Assembly (NCBI RefSeq): GCF_004916895.1
Contig: NZ_SNTZ01000002.1
Location: forward strand, 372,001 to 436,000
Length of the DNA: 64,000 nucleotides
Origin: Flagellimonas alvinocaridis
Lineage (GTDB): Bacteria > Bacteroidota > Bacteroidia > Flavobacteriales > Flavobacteriaceae
Direction of reading: 5' to 3'
How positions within the stretch are numbered: position 1 is the first letter of the stretch; every line of letters starts with the position of its first letter. Positions 1 to 8,558 of the stretch are shown in pieces. The notes under the pieces are model-generated. The model did no database searches and was not told where the DNA came from. It saw only the letters and a program-made list of their open reading frames with translations. Position numbers and translations under genes: made by a program.

Positions 1-1067
1 TTCAAATTGTTCTTGGGAGATTCCTTTTTTCCTTCAACGGGAATAATGACCTTCGTCTCATTTCCTTCAATATCGGAAATCAATAATTCCACATTATAGG
101 ACATACCTTCCTCAATATCAATTTTTCCATTGTTGTAAAGGGTTTTGTATATGCTCAGATGATTATACGGTTCCTTAAAACATTTTTGGATGCGTTGTCG
201 GTACTTGCCAAAATGGGCATAATCTATCAAGGTGTTTATATACCGGGTTTCTCCAAAGGAGAAGGTTTCAAAATCGTATTCCAGGTACACTTTTCCGTTA
301 ACGGTTTGTTTAACCGAGTAGACTCCATTCTGGTTGGCGGCCATATCTTGGCGGTCAAAACTGTTGATGCCAAAACCTATGGTACCATTGGCTGTAACTT
401 TGTCTGCCTTAAAGCTTCCATCTGCTTGTTTGGTAAAATTGACTTGTATTTTTTCTGAACTTCGGTTAACCAAGGCATCGTTGGATAGGGGATAGGCAAA
501 AAGACCTACTAGAGAGGGGTTTGTGGCATCCCTTACGTCGTACCCATAGAGCAGGGGATTGGTAGGTTTTTCGGAAACGCTGCTGCGGATTTCAAAATGA
601 AGGTGTGGGCCGGAAGAACCACCAGTATTTCCGGAGTAGGCTATGATATTGCCTTTGGAGACCTTTAGTTCTCCATAATCTGGAAAAATCTCAACTTCAT
701 AGGATTGTTTGGCGTACTGTACTTTTTTTACGTACTCCTCAATCTCGGGACCAAATTTTTTAAGGTGACCGTAGACCGAAGTGTGCCCGCTGGGATGTGC
801 CACATAGAGCGCCTTGCCATAGCCCCAGTGGGAAACTTTAATGCGGGTAACGGTGCCATCCGCCACGGCCAAAATGGGCAACCCTTCCCGTTGCTGCGTC
901 TTAATATCTATTCCCGAATGAAAGTGGTTGGACCGTAATTCCCCAAATGTACCAGCAAGTACAATGGGAATTTCCATGGGGGATTGAAATGTATCGGTAG
1001 GGTAATTTTCTTGTGCTTTAAGCACTAAGGAAAACAAAAGGAAGACACCAAAAAAGTTAAAACGCAT
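1..1067 (-). CDS. M23 family metallopeptidase (LytM domain), 3' end cut by window
   Basis: The first 355 codons of a secreted peptidoglycan endopeptidase of the M23/LytM type, running off the left edge. An ATG at 1067 is followed by a hydrophobic signal peptide (residues 1-18). The metal site is visible as H50 and D54 (HSGID) and the HLH motif at about 155-157, all inside a typical LytM core that starts at about residue 33. The part after residue 165 is a beta-rich extension without catalytic motifs. M23 enzymes cut peptide cross-links in the cell wall. The family call is firm; the exact substrate is not known and the C terminus is not seen. Confidence 0.93.
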   Translation of the reverse strand, partial: MRFNFFGVFLLFSLVLKAQENYPTDTFQSPMEIPIVLAGTFGELRSNHFHSGIDIKTQQREGLPILAVADGTVTRIKVSHWGYGKALYVAHPSGHTSVYGHLKKFGPEIEEYVKKVQYAKQSYEVEIFPDYGELKVSKGNIIAYSGNTGGSSGPHLHFEIRSSVSEKPTNPLLYGYDVRDATNPSLVGLFAYPLSNDALVNRSSEKIQVNFTKQADGSFKADKVTANGTIGFGINSFDRQDMAANQNGVYSVKQTVNGKVYLEYDFETFSFGETRYINTLIDYAHFGKYRQRIQKCFKEPYNHLSIYKTLYNNGKIDIEEGMSYNVELLISDIEGNETKVIIPVEGKKESPKNNL

Positions 1068-1178
1068 GCTATATTTTATAATTAGATACGAAAATAACCA
1101 ATGTTTTGATTTGTAAAAAGTCCATAAGAATGCCAAAAAAGGTTTAAATGAACACTTTAAGAATAAATCCAAAAAGTA

Positions 1179-1209
1179 TTGCGAAGTTAGCCAAGGTTGG
1201 TTAACTTTG
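1179..1209 (+). promoter_or_regulatory. Bacteroidota promoter for the coiled-coil gene and zapA
   Basis: TTG at 1179-1181, a 20-base spacer and TAACTTTG at 1202-1209 match the Bacteroidota sigma-A pattern (TTTG near -33, TAnnTTTG near -7). Transcription would start near 1214. This rules out the in-frame TTG at 1197 as a start codon and points to ATG 1224 or 1236. Confidence 0.6.
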
Positions 1210-1235
1210 TGTGGTACGCATTGATGTTTGCATAT

Positions 1236-1526
1236 ATGGGCGAACTTGTTGAGATTGTTGATTCTTTGGAAAACAAAGTGAGCAAACTGTTGCACAAAAT
1301 GGAGTTGTTGCATCAGGCCAATGCCAAGTTGAAAGAAGAATTGGACCTTGTTAAAGAGGAGAACAAACTTAAGCAAGACGCCGTTTTGGAATGGGAAGAA
1401 AAGTATAATTCCTTAAAAATGGCAAACACAATGCTGGGTAGTAATACTAGCAAAACAGAAGCTAAGCTCAAAATAAATACATTAATTCGCGAACTTGATG
1501 TTTGCATAGCCAAGTTGGCGGATTAG
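1236..1526 (+). CDS. small coiled-coil protein encoded upstream of zapA
   Basis: A 96-residue acidic/lysine-rich protein. Residues 1-65 show heptads of Leu/Val/Met typical of a coiled coil, and the end is a short conserved-looking helix (IRELDVCIAKLAD). It lies 11 bases upstream of zapA and shares its promoter, so a role in division as a ZapA/ZapB-like partner is possible, but that is inference from position only. The start at 1236 is chosen because the -7 box lies at 1202-1209; ATG 1224 is the alternative and adds four residues. No enzymatic motif is present and no named family is recognised. Confidence 0.75.
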   Translation: MGELVEIVDSLENKVSKLLHKMELLHQANAKLKEELDLVKEENKLKQDAVLEWEEKYNSLKMANTMLGSNTSKTEAKLKINTLIRELDVCIAKLAD

Positions 1527-1537
1527 TTTGTTCCAAT

Positions 1538-1834
1538 ATGATGGAAGAGAAGCTCAAAATAAAGCTTTCCATTGCTGATAGGGTATATCCTCTAACAATA
1601 GACCCTAAACAGGAGGAAGGATTGCGAAAAGCGGCCAAGAATATTGAAAATTTGGTCAAAAAGTTCGAGCAGAACTATGCTGTCAGGGACAAACAGGACG
1701 TTTTGGCCATGTGTGCCCTGCAGTTCGCCTCAAAAATAGAGCAAGGCGGAATAGATCAGTCAGAAGGAACCAAAGCTGCCATGGAACGGCTAAGGGCCCT
1801 GAATGATTTGGTGTATTCCAAACTAGGGGAATAA
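1538..1834 (+). CDS. zapA: cell division protein ZapA
   Basis: A 98-residue ZapA-family protein: an N-terminal beta-strand region (MEEKLKIKLSIADRVYPLTI) followed by a long helix with the pattern EEGLRKAAKNIENLV, as expected for the domain that binds FtsZ and stabilises Z-ring filaments. Length fits the family. There are two consecutive ATG codons (1538 and 1541); the first is used here. It follows the coiled-coil gene by 11 bases and is followed by a 6S RNA and then rny, an order conserved in many Bacteroidota. Confidence 0.88.
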   Translation: MMEEKLKIKLSIADRVYPLTIDPKQEEGLRKAAKNIENLVKKFEQNYAVRDKQDVLAMCALQFASKIEQGGIDQSEGTKAAMERLRALNDLVYSKLGE

Positions 1835-1857
1835 GTTCTTTAAAATAAATATTGTTA

Positions 1858-2029
1858 CTGCCCACATTGGTAATATTTTTTTGACAAACTCAACACTATT
1901 ATAATTAAAAAGGGTGAGTTTAGGTTGTAAAAGCAGGCCCTACCTGTATAGGGATCCTTGAGCAGCATGGTAGCCCTAAACCTGTAATTTGGAGTTTGTA
2001 CAAAACTTCCTCCAGTGTGGGCTTTTTTT
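1858..2029 (+). ncRNA. ssrS: 6S RNA (6S-Flavo type)
   Basis: The zapA-rny gap holds a long rod-like fold. A closing stem pairs 1860-1870 (GCCCACATTGG) with 2012-2022 (CCAGTGTGGGC, one G-U pair). An inner stem pairs 1884-1891 (ACAAACTC) with 1992-1999 (GAGTTTGT). A further arm pairs TTTAGG near 1919 with CCTAAA near 1976, and CTACC near 1940 with GGTAG near 1969. The 3' end is a run of seven T, so the closing stem also acts as terminator. 6S RNA binds RNA polymerase holoenzyme and adjusts transcription in stationary phase. The place next to zapA and the structure support the call; the ends are estimated to within a few bases. Confidence 0.82.
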
Positions 2030-2048
2030 ATAACCAAACATAATCAAC

Positions 2049-3620
2049 ATGGATAACATCATAGTAATCGTTATAGCGGCTGTTGTGGGCTTGGCAATAG
2101 GATTTGCCATCGCCAAGATGATGGAGAAGGGCAAGGCGACCAAAATTATCTCCAATGCCAAAAGGGATGCATCAAATATCATAAAAGAGGCCAAGAAGGA
2201 AGGTGAGGACATCAAAAAGGATAAAATTTTCCAAGCCAAGGAAAAGTTTTTGGAGTTAAAGGCAGAGCATGAAAAAGTAATCATCAATAAGGATAAGAAG
2301 ATTGGTGAAGCGGAAAAGAGAACCCGGGACAAAGAATCCCAAGTCAGCAGTGAACTTGCCAAGAACAAGAAATTAAATCAGCAACTGGAGCAACAGCTCA
2401 AGGAGGTTGATCATAAAAGTGAAATCCTCGACAAGAAACAATCCGAAGTTGAAAAACTGCACAAAAGCCAAGTACAACAGTTGGAGGTAATCTCGGGCCT
2501 ATCGGCCGAAGACGCAAAGAGCCAATTGCTAGAATCCTTGAAAGAAACCGCAAAGTCTGATGCCATGGCTTATCTTCAGAGTACTTTGGAGGAAGCAAAG
2601 CTTACAGCACAGCAAGAGGCAAAAAAGATTGTCATCAATACCATCCAACGCATTGGAACGGAGGAAGCCGTGGAGAACTGCGTATCTGTTTTCAATTTGG
2701 AATCTGATGATGTAAAAGGGCGTATCATTGGACGGGAAGGTCGGAATATCCGTGCTTTGGAAGCAGCCACAGGTGTAGAGATCATTGTGGATGACACTCC
2801 TGAAGCAATTATACTGTCTTGTTTTGATTCCGTTCGGAGGGAGGTTGCCCGTTTGTCTTTGCACCGTTTGGTGACCGATGGACGAATCCACCCAGCACGT
2901 ATTGAAGAGGTCGTTAAAAAGACGGAAAAGCAAATCAACGAAGAGATTGCCGAGATTGGAAAACGCACCGTAATCGATTTGGGGATTCACGGTCTTCACC
3001 CAGAATTGATCAAGGCCGTTGGACGAATGAAGTACCGTTCTTCTTACGGACAAAATCTGTTGCAACACTCAAGGGAAGTGGCCAAGCTTTGTGGGGTAAT
3101 GGCCGCTGAATTGGGAATTAATCCCAAATTAGCCAAACGTGCAGGACTTTTACATGATATTGGAAAAGTACCCATGGCCGAAGTGGAAGTGGAAACACCG
3201 CACGCTATATTGGGAATGCAGTGGGCGCAAAAATATGGTGAGAAAAAAGAGGTTTGTAATGCCATTGGTGCCCACCATGATGAAATAGAAATGACCACCC
3301 TTATTTCTCCCATTGTACAGGTTTGCGATGCCATTAGTGGCGCACGTCCGGGAGCCCGTAGACAGGTTTTGGATTCATACATTCAACGGTTGAAGGACTT
3401 GGAAGACATCGCTTTTGGATTCAATGGTGTGCAAAAAGCCTATGCTATTCAAGCGGGTAGAGAGCTTCGTGTGATTGTGGAGAGTGAAAAGGTAAGCGAT
3501 GATAAAGCGGCCGAACTTTCATTTGAAATTTCCCAGAAAATACAAACAGATATGACCTATCCCGGCCAGGTGAAGGTCACTGTGATTCGTGAGACCCGTT
3601 CAGTAAATGTGGCAAAGTAA
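2049..3620 (+). CDS. rny: ribonuclease Y
   Basis: A 523-residue membrane-anchored endoribonuclease that starts mRNA decay. In order: one N-terminal membrane segment (about residues 3-24), a highly charged coiled coil (about 30-200), a KH RNA-binding domain with [10 protein letters not shown] (about 222-235), and an HD metal-dependent phosphohydrolase domain with LLHDIGK (H369, D370). Length is typical of the family. Transcribed after the 6S RNA, probably partly by read-through from zapA. It meets the minus-strand methyltransferase gene tail to tail, 12 bases apart. Confidence 0.96.
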   Translation: MDNIIVIVIAAVVGLAIGFAIAKMMEKGKATKIISNAKRDASNIIKEAKKEGEDIKKDKIFQAKEKFLELKAEHEKVIINKDKKIGEAEKRTRDKESQVSSELAKNKKLNQQLEQQLKEVDHKSEILDKKQSEVEKLHKSQVQQLEVISGLSAEDAKSQLLESLKETAKSDAMAYLQSTLEEAKLTAQQEAKKIVINTIQRIGTEEAVENCVSVFNLESDDVKGRIIGREGRNIRALEAATGVEIIVDDTPEAIILSCFDSVRREVARLSLHRLVTDGRIHPARIEEVVKKTEKQINEEIAEIGKRTVIDLGIHGLHPELIKAVGRMKYRSSYGQNLLQHSREVAKLCGVMAAELGINPKLAKRAGLLHDIGKVPMAEVEVETPHAILGMQWAQKYGEKKEVCNAIGAHHDEIEMTTLISPIVQVCDAISGARPGARRQVLDSYIQRLKDLEDIAFGFNGVQKAYAIQAGRELRVIVESEKVSDDKAAELSFEISQKIQTDMTYPGQVKVTVIRETRSVNVAK

Positions 3621-3632
3621 GTTAGGCGGTTT

Positions 3633-4457
3633 TTATTTTTGATAAACACCACTTTCCAAGCACAATACCCCTTTTTGAAAGTGTACCAAAAGATTGGTGA
3701 GTTTGGGTTTTGTGGATTCTCCCATCAAAACGTTCAATCCTAATTTAGGAGGTCCAAACTTAGCAATACGAGCTAAAAGCGAAGTGAAGAAAGCTACTCC
3801 AGCTTGGGTTTGGTCTTTTTTTGATTTCAAAGTAAAACCTAGTTCTGCCATGATTTTTGCCATTTCTTCACCTTTGAAGAGAAAACTTAATCCTTCATGG
3901 GCCGCCCATGGCATGGGGTAGGTGACGCCATCATCACTTTTTCTAAAAATGTCATAGTATAAAAAATACCCTCCAGGGCGTAATACCCTGTAAGCCTCGC
4001 TGTAGAACTTCTGTTTGTCCGGAATGTTCATTTGTACATGCTGGGTCCAGACTACATCAAACGAACTGTCTTCAAAAGGAAGTTCGGTGGCACTTCCTTG
4101 AACAAACTGGGTTTTGTCATCAAGTCCTACCAGTTTGGAAAGGGCATTGGCAGTATTCACAAATTCGGTGCTCAGGTCTATTCCAGTAGCATGGCAGTCA
4201 TATTCATCGGCCAACATTCGGCAAGGGCCTCCAAGACCACTGCCCATATCCAAAACTTTAAGATCTTTTAGGGCAATGGTTGATGCCAATTCTCTTGAAA
4301 CTTCCGCTCCCCTCACATGAAATTCATCCACGCCGGCAATGTCACTTCGTTTTACATGACCTAGATTTACATGCTGATCTTTGAGGCGATTTAAAATCTC
4401 ATGGTATAGGTTTTCCTTTAAGTAATGGGTTTCAATTTGTTGATTCAATGCATCCAT
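3633..4457 (-). CDS. class I SAM-dependent methyltransferase
   Basis: A 274-residue methyltransferase with a Rossmann-type SAM site: motif I VLDMGSGLGGPCRML at about residue 88, an acidic post-motif (GIDLS) at about 117, and the later motif RVLRPGGYFLYYD. The pattern is close to the UbiE / sarcosine-dimethylglycine methyltransferase group, which acts on small molecules. The substrate cannot be told from sequence. It stands alone between rny and the DUF349 gene, with about 140 bases upstream holding no clear promoter match. Confidence 0.85.
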   Translation of the reverse strand: MDALNQQIETHYLKENLYHEILNRLKDQHVNLGHVKRSDIAGVDEFHVRGAEVSRELASTIALKDLKVLDMGSGLGGPCRMLADEYDCHATGIDLSTEFVNTANALSKLVGLDDKTQFVQGSATELPFEDSSFDVVWTQHVQMNIPDKQKFYSEAYRVLRPGGYFLYYDIFRKSDDGVTYPMPWAAHEGLSFLFKGEEMAKIMAELGFTLKSKKDQTQAGVAFFTSLLARIAKFGPPKLGLNVLMGESTKPKLTNLLVHFQKGVLCLESGVYQK

Positions 4458-4597
4458 GATATCGTGTTAAGGTTTACGGATATTTAAACACAGGATTGGT
4501 AGGGGAAAGTAACAAATACTTACCTGCTCGATTGTAAAAAAGCTCCTAAACCAAAAGGATTTGCATTAAGGATCAACATTAAGAAAATCTCACCTCT

Positions 4598-6655
4598 TTA
4601 TTCTTCCTCATATGAATCTTCTTCCTCTATCTCCCGGTTGATTTTGTTCTCAAGAATGTTCAGTTTTTTGAGTTTTTCCTTCCAGGTTTGTAGCGCTTCT
4701 TTCTGCTTTTCTATGTTGTTTATGACCTCTTGTACCAAAGGATTGTCTTCAGAATCATTGGAGAAAAATTGAAGATTGTTCTCCAATTGCCTGATTTCCG
4801 ACTTGCTCTCATCAATTTTTCTTCTGATAAAGACCCTTTCGTTTCCTATGGCGCGGTTATCCTCCGTTTTGGCAAGTTCCTGTACTTTATTTCCATATTT
4901 CAGGAGTTCGGACTCTTGTTTGCTAATTCCCAATTTATTAAAAAGGGCATCCATGATTTTATTGAACTTACCATTGATGTGCTTTTTGTTATAGGGGATA
5001 TGACCATAGCTTTTCCATTCGGCCAAAAACTTTTTAAGGGTTTCCAAATCCTTATCAGTATTCCCACTCAACTTAAAGGCACGAAGGCGTTCCAGACAGG
5101 CTGTCTTCTTTTCCAAGTTTTGGTATTCCTCTTTGTGGGCATCATTTTTTTCAGCATGCAGCCGGTTAAAATAATGATTGCAGGCATTCTTGAACTCGTT
5201 CCAGATTTTATCGGAATATTTTCTGGGAACATGGCCAATTTTTTTCCACTCACTTTGAATCCGTTTCATTTCTGGAGTGGATGTATTCCAGTCATCACTA
5301 TCTTTTAAAGATAGAGCGAGCTCCAGAAGAGCTCTTTTCTTCTCCAAGTTCTTGTGCTGTTCCTTTTTCTGGTTTTTGTAAAAGGCATTTTTGTTCCTGT
5401 TGAATTTCCGGACAGCTTCCTTAAAGGCGCTCCAAGTTTCTTCGTTGACTTTTTGAGGAACCTTACCTGCCTTGAAAAAAGAATCCCTAAGAGCTTCAAC
5501 TTGTTTGATTTGTTGTTGAAGGGCTCTATGGTTATCGGTCACATTTTCCGCTATATTGGCGATTTCAGCAATGATATCTTGCTTTTTTTCAAGGTTTTTT
5601 TCGTAAACTTTTTCAAGTTCTTGAAAATGCTCTTGCCTACGCTGGTGCATGGCCTTGGTAGCATTGCTGAAACGGTCCCAAACCTCTTCACGCTGTTCCT
5701 TGGCAACTGGGCCAATGTCTTCTTTCCAAATTTTGTGCAAGGTTTGCAACTCCCGAAAAGCTTTGCCCAAATCTGGTTCATTGACCAATGCCTCAGCGCG
5801 CTCTACGAGTTTTAGCTTTTCTTCCAGATTGTGCTTAAAGTCAAGATCGCGCAACTCACGATTTAGGTGAAGAAAATCATAAAAGATTTCCATGTGGTGG
5901 TGGTAGGTGCGCCAAACATCGTTATAACTGGCCCTAGGTACTGGCCCTGCATTCTTCCAATTTTCTTGGAGTTCCTTAAAATTTTTATAAGTGGTGTTGA
6001 TGTCTTCCTCTACATCAATAAGCCCTTTAAGCTGCTCAATGATTTCCAATCGCTTTTGGAGGTTGCTCTTCAGTGTTTGCTCCAATTGCTTGTAATAGTG
6101 GTCACGTTTTTCACGATAATCGGAATAGACCTCGTTGAACTGCCTTTTGGCAACTGAGTTGTACTTAAAATCTACCTCGTTGCCACCTTTGGAAACGAAT
6201 TCTTCCTTTTTGTGCTCTAAAAATTCTTGGAACTTTTGGTCAAACTCATATTTAATGGAACTTACGTGTTTGCCAATGGCCTGTATCTTTTCATTTCTAA
6301 TAAGGCGCTGGAGCTCACCCACAAGGTTTTCCATGGGCATGGAATGATAGTCCAGCATAGGGATAAAGTGCCTTTTTTCATTGTCCGTGTCTTCAGCATC
6401 TTCAGCATTGTCAGCATCTATTTCATCAATAGCCTCATTGGAATCTTGGATATCTGCTTTTTTCTCTTCCTCACCCTTCTCAGGATTTGGGGAAGCAGTT
6501 TCTTCGGATTTAGTGTTCTCTATAGTTTCAGAAACAGTATCATCGGATGACTTTGGGTCAGAAGTGGGGCTTTCCTCCAAGGTTTTCTTAGTATTGTCCG
6601 ATATGTGCTCTGTGCCACCTTCAGCTTGCTGAAGTTTATGATCATTTTCCTGCAT
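4598..6655 (-). CDS. DUF349 domain-containing protein
   Basis: A 685-residue, very charged, helix-rich protein with at least five DUF349 repeats (each with a W...GPVP or W...GHVP centre, as in WKNAGPVPRASYNDVW, WKKIGHVPRKYSDKIW and WKSYGHIPYNKKH) between about residues 120 and 600. It has an acidic Ser/Glu-rich N terminus (1-90) and a coiled-coil tail. The biochemical role of DUF349 is not established. The ATG at 6655, with AGGAG nine bases ahead, is preferred over an in-frame TTG at 6697, which lies close to the -7 box at 6722-6729. It is the last gene of the minus-strand block containing aroE and the DUF368 pair, but has its own probable promoter. Confidence 0.88.
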   Translation of the reverse strand: MQENDHKLQQAEGGTEHISDNTKKTLEESPTSDPKSSDDTVSETIENTKSEETASPNPEKGEEEKKADIQDSNEAIDEIDADNAEDAEDTDNEKRHFIPMLDYHSMPMENLVGELQRLIRNEKIQAIGKHVSSIKYEFDQKFQEFLEHKKEEFVSKGGNEVDFKYNSVAKRQFNEVYSDYREKRDHYYKQLEQTLKSNLQKRLEIIEQLKGLIDVEEDINTTYKNFKELQENWKNAGPVPRASYNDVWRTYHHHMEIFYDFLHLNRELRDLDFKHNLEEKLKLVERAEALVNEPDLGKAFRELQTLHKIWKEDIGPVAKEQREEVWDRFSNATKAMHQRRQEHFQELEKVYEKNLEKKQDIIAEIANIAENVTDNHRALQQQIKQVEALRDSFFKAGKVPQKVNEETWSAFKEAVRKFNRNKNAFYKNQKKEQHKNLEKKRALLELALSLKDSDDWNTSTPEMKRIQSEWKKIGHVPRKYSDKIWNEFKNACNHYFNRLHAEKNDAHKEEYQNLEKKTACLERLRAFKLSGNTDKDLETLKKFLAEWKSYGHIPYNKKHINGKFNKIMDALFNKLGISKQESELLKYGNKVQELAKTEDNRAIGNERVFIRRKIDESKSEIRQLENNLQFFSNDSEDNPLVQEVINNIEKQKEALQTWKEKLKKLNILENKINREIEEEDSYEEE

Positions 6656-6721
6656 TAGTAGTCTCCTTTCCTTTGGATTGATGATAATTGTAGCCAATTT
6701 AGCAACTTAATTGTCTAATAG

Positions 6722-6729
6722 CAAAAGTA
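6722..6729 (-). promoter_or_regulatory. -7 element for the DUF349 gene
   Basis: The minus strand reads TACTTTTG, a match to TAnnTTTG, about 67 bases before the ATG at 6655. No good TTTG box is seen at the expected -33 distance, so support is partial. Confidence 0.35.
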
Positions 6730-6796
6730 TTGATTCTTCTTTTGTGGAAGTTTTTTGTTGTGCGGATTGGCCATAATGGCGCACTGTTGACCTTTT

Positions 6797-7549
6797 TTAA
6801 GGCGTATTCCAGATTTTCCAAGCTTTTTCAGCTTGGTATTGAAGCATTGATAAACCGTTGCAGATGGCAGCCCCATTAGCCTCTCCCATAGCCAAAAAGG
6901 TAGTTTTTTCAGGGTTGTAGATCAAATCGTATAGTAAATGGCCGCTTCCAACGAATTGATAGGACAGATCTGGTTTTTCCGAAACATTGGGATGAGTGCC
7001 CAAAGGAGTACAGTTTATAATAACGGTATGCGTCTCAATAATATCCTTGTTCAATTCATCATAGGTGAACTGCCCGATTTTCTTGGTTCTGGAGACGAAC
7101 GTATTGGCAATGCCCAACTCGTTCAATACAAAGTTAATGGCTTTGGAAGCTCCTCCCGTACCTAAAACAAGTGCCCTGGTATGATGGGGTTTCAAGAAGG
7201 GTTTTAGTGATGTTTTAAAGCCATAAGCATCGGTATTGAATCCTTTTAGGCCTTGTTTGGTAAACTTAATGGTGTTCACGGCGCCAATTTCCCTTGCTTG
7301 TCCATCCATGTCATCCAGATAAGGAATAACAGCTTCTTTGTATGGAATGGTAACGTTAAGGCCCTTTAGTCTGTTTTGGGATAGAATTTCACTGAATTCT
7401 GTTATTTCTTGGAGGTCGAAGTTCTCATAACTATGGTCCACTAATCCCAAGTCCTTGAATTTTTGGGTGAAATACCCTTGGGAGAAGGAGTATGAAATGT
7501 TTTTACCGAGTAGTCCGTACCTGTTTTTTTTCTTTCCTGTTTTTTCCAT
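6797..7549 (-). CDS. aroE: shikimate dehydrogenase
   Basis: A 250-residue NADP-dependent shikimate 5-dehydrogenase, the fourth step of aromatic amino acid synthesis (3-dehydroshikimate to shikimate). The substrate-binding signature SYSFSQ lies at about residue 19, the catalytic Lys in NVTIPYKEA at about 67, and the catalytic Asp in GFNTDAYG at about 108. The nucleotide-binding loop VLGTGGASKAI is at about 128. The start overlaps the end of the DUF368 gene by 47 bases; no later start would keep the first beta strand, so the overlap is probably real and suggests translational coupling. Confidence 0.95.
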   Translation of the reverse strand: MEKTGKKKNRYGLLGKNISYSFSQGYFTQKFKDLGLVDHSYENFDLQEITEFSEILSQNRLKGLNVTIPYKEAVIPYLDDMDGQAREIGAVNTIKFTKQGLKGFNTDAYGFKTSLKPFLKPHHTRALVLGTGGASKAINFVLNELGIANTFVSRTKKIGQFTYDELNKDIIETHTVIINCTPLGTHPNVSEKPDLSYQFVGSGHLLYDLIYNPEKTTFLAMGEANGAAICNGLSMLQYQAEKAWKIWNTP

Positions 7550-8540
7550 ACCAATCCAAGAGTAATAATATCAAAATTCCCAAAATAACAAAGAGTATGG
7601 CCCACCAAGTCTCGGTATGACCCAAATTGGGAAGATAGCGTTCGTAATTGAGGATAACCTTATCGCCATTGGAGTCCAATACAGGATTTCCTAAGTGGTC
7701 CATTTTGTACATGGTGCGTTTCCATGGCCATAAAACCCCCAAAGACCCGGTGATAAATCCTAAAATGGCAGCGGTTGTGGAAGCCTTGTAATGTTTGAGT
7801 ACATAGCTCAACAAATGCGAAAAGGTGACCAAGCCAGTTGCGGAACCTAAAGTAAATATGGCCAGAATTTTTAAGGTTTCCATGCGTTCCGCATTGTCCA
7901 GAAAACCAAAATCACCCGAAAAAATATCGGAAAAAGTATCGTACAGGGCATTTACAGAATCGACCAGTAAGAGCACATAGTTTCCAAGGAGAATCAATAT
8001 AAACGAGCCAGAAAGACCTGGAAGAGTCATTCCGGACACGCTTATTATTCCACAGAAAAAGATGAAAAATAGATTGTCGTTTTCCGTGGCAGGGCTAAGG
8101 AAACTGATGGATATTCCAACAATTAAGCCTAAAACGCCTACTAGAATTGTCCTTTGGTTCCATGAATCATAATCTTTGCCGATGTAGTAAATGGACCCTA
8201 AAATCATTCCAAAAAAAGTGGCCCAGACGAGTAATTCGTTATGGTCCAAGAAATAGTCCAATATTCTGGAAACACTAAAATAGCTCACCAGCATTCCAAA
8301 AATGAGCAGTATTAGAAACTGGGCATTGGTGTATTGGTAAAAACTTTTGAACCGTCCATTAAAAAATAGTTTAACGGCCTTGGAGTTGAGTTTCTGCAAT
8401 GAATAGATAAACTCTTCATAAAAACCTCCTACAAAAGCCACAATGCCACCAGAAACTCCGGGCACTTTATTGGCTGCTCCCATACAGAGACCTTTGATGA
8501 CCAAAAAGAAATTGTCCAGAAAAGATCTAGGTTGATGCAT
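7503..8540 (-). CDS. DUF368 family undecaprenyl-phosphate transporter-like protein (second copy)
   Basis: A 345-residue polytopic membrane protein of the DUF368 family, with the repeated signature GAANKVPGVSGGIVAF (about residue 20) and SGMTLPGLSGSFILILLG (about 180) and about eight membrane segments. DUF368 proteins (PopT) have been reported to flip undecaprenyl phosphate back across the membrane for cell-wall and O-antigen synthesis; function here is inferred from family. It lies 18 bases after a paralogue (8559-9476). Compared with that copy it has a longer loop before the last helix and a basic C-terminal tail that overlaps aroE. Confidence 0.9.
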   Translation of the reverse strand: MHQPRSFLDNFFLVIKGLCMGAANKVPGVSGGIVAFVGGFYEEFIYSLQKLNSKAVKLFFNGRFKSFYQYTNAQFLILLIFGMLVSYFSVSRILDYFLDHNELLVWATFFGMILGSIYYIGKDYDSWNQRTILVGVLGLIVGISISFLSPATENDNLFFIFFCGIISVSGMTLPGLSGSFILILLGNYVLLLVDSVNALYDTFSDIFSGDFGFLDNAERMETLKILAIFTLGSATGLVTFSHLLSYVLKHYKASTTAAILGFITGSLGVLWPWKRTMYKMDHLGNPVLDSNGDKVILNYERYLPNLGHTETWWAILFVILGILILLLLDWYGKNRKEKKQVRTTR

Positions 8541-8558
8541 ATGCCCAATAGGTTTTCT

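Noticed and set aside
1197..1235. Upstream TTG start that would add 13 residues to the coiled-coil protein
   Set aside because: The -7 promoter box at 1202-1209 lies inside this extension, so it is unlikely to be transcribed.
2529..3068. Long minus-strand open frame inside rny
   Set aside because: Shadow of the strongly conserved rny frame; no recognisable domain.
5354..5815. Hydrophobic-looking plus-strand frame inside the DUF349 gene
   Set aside because: Reading Lys/Glu-rich coiled-coil codons in reverse yields Phe/Leu-rich frames; an artefact.
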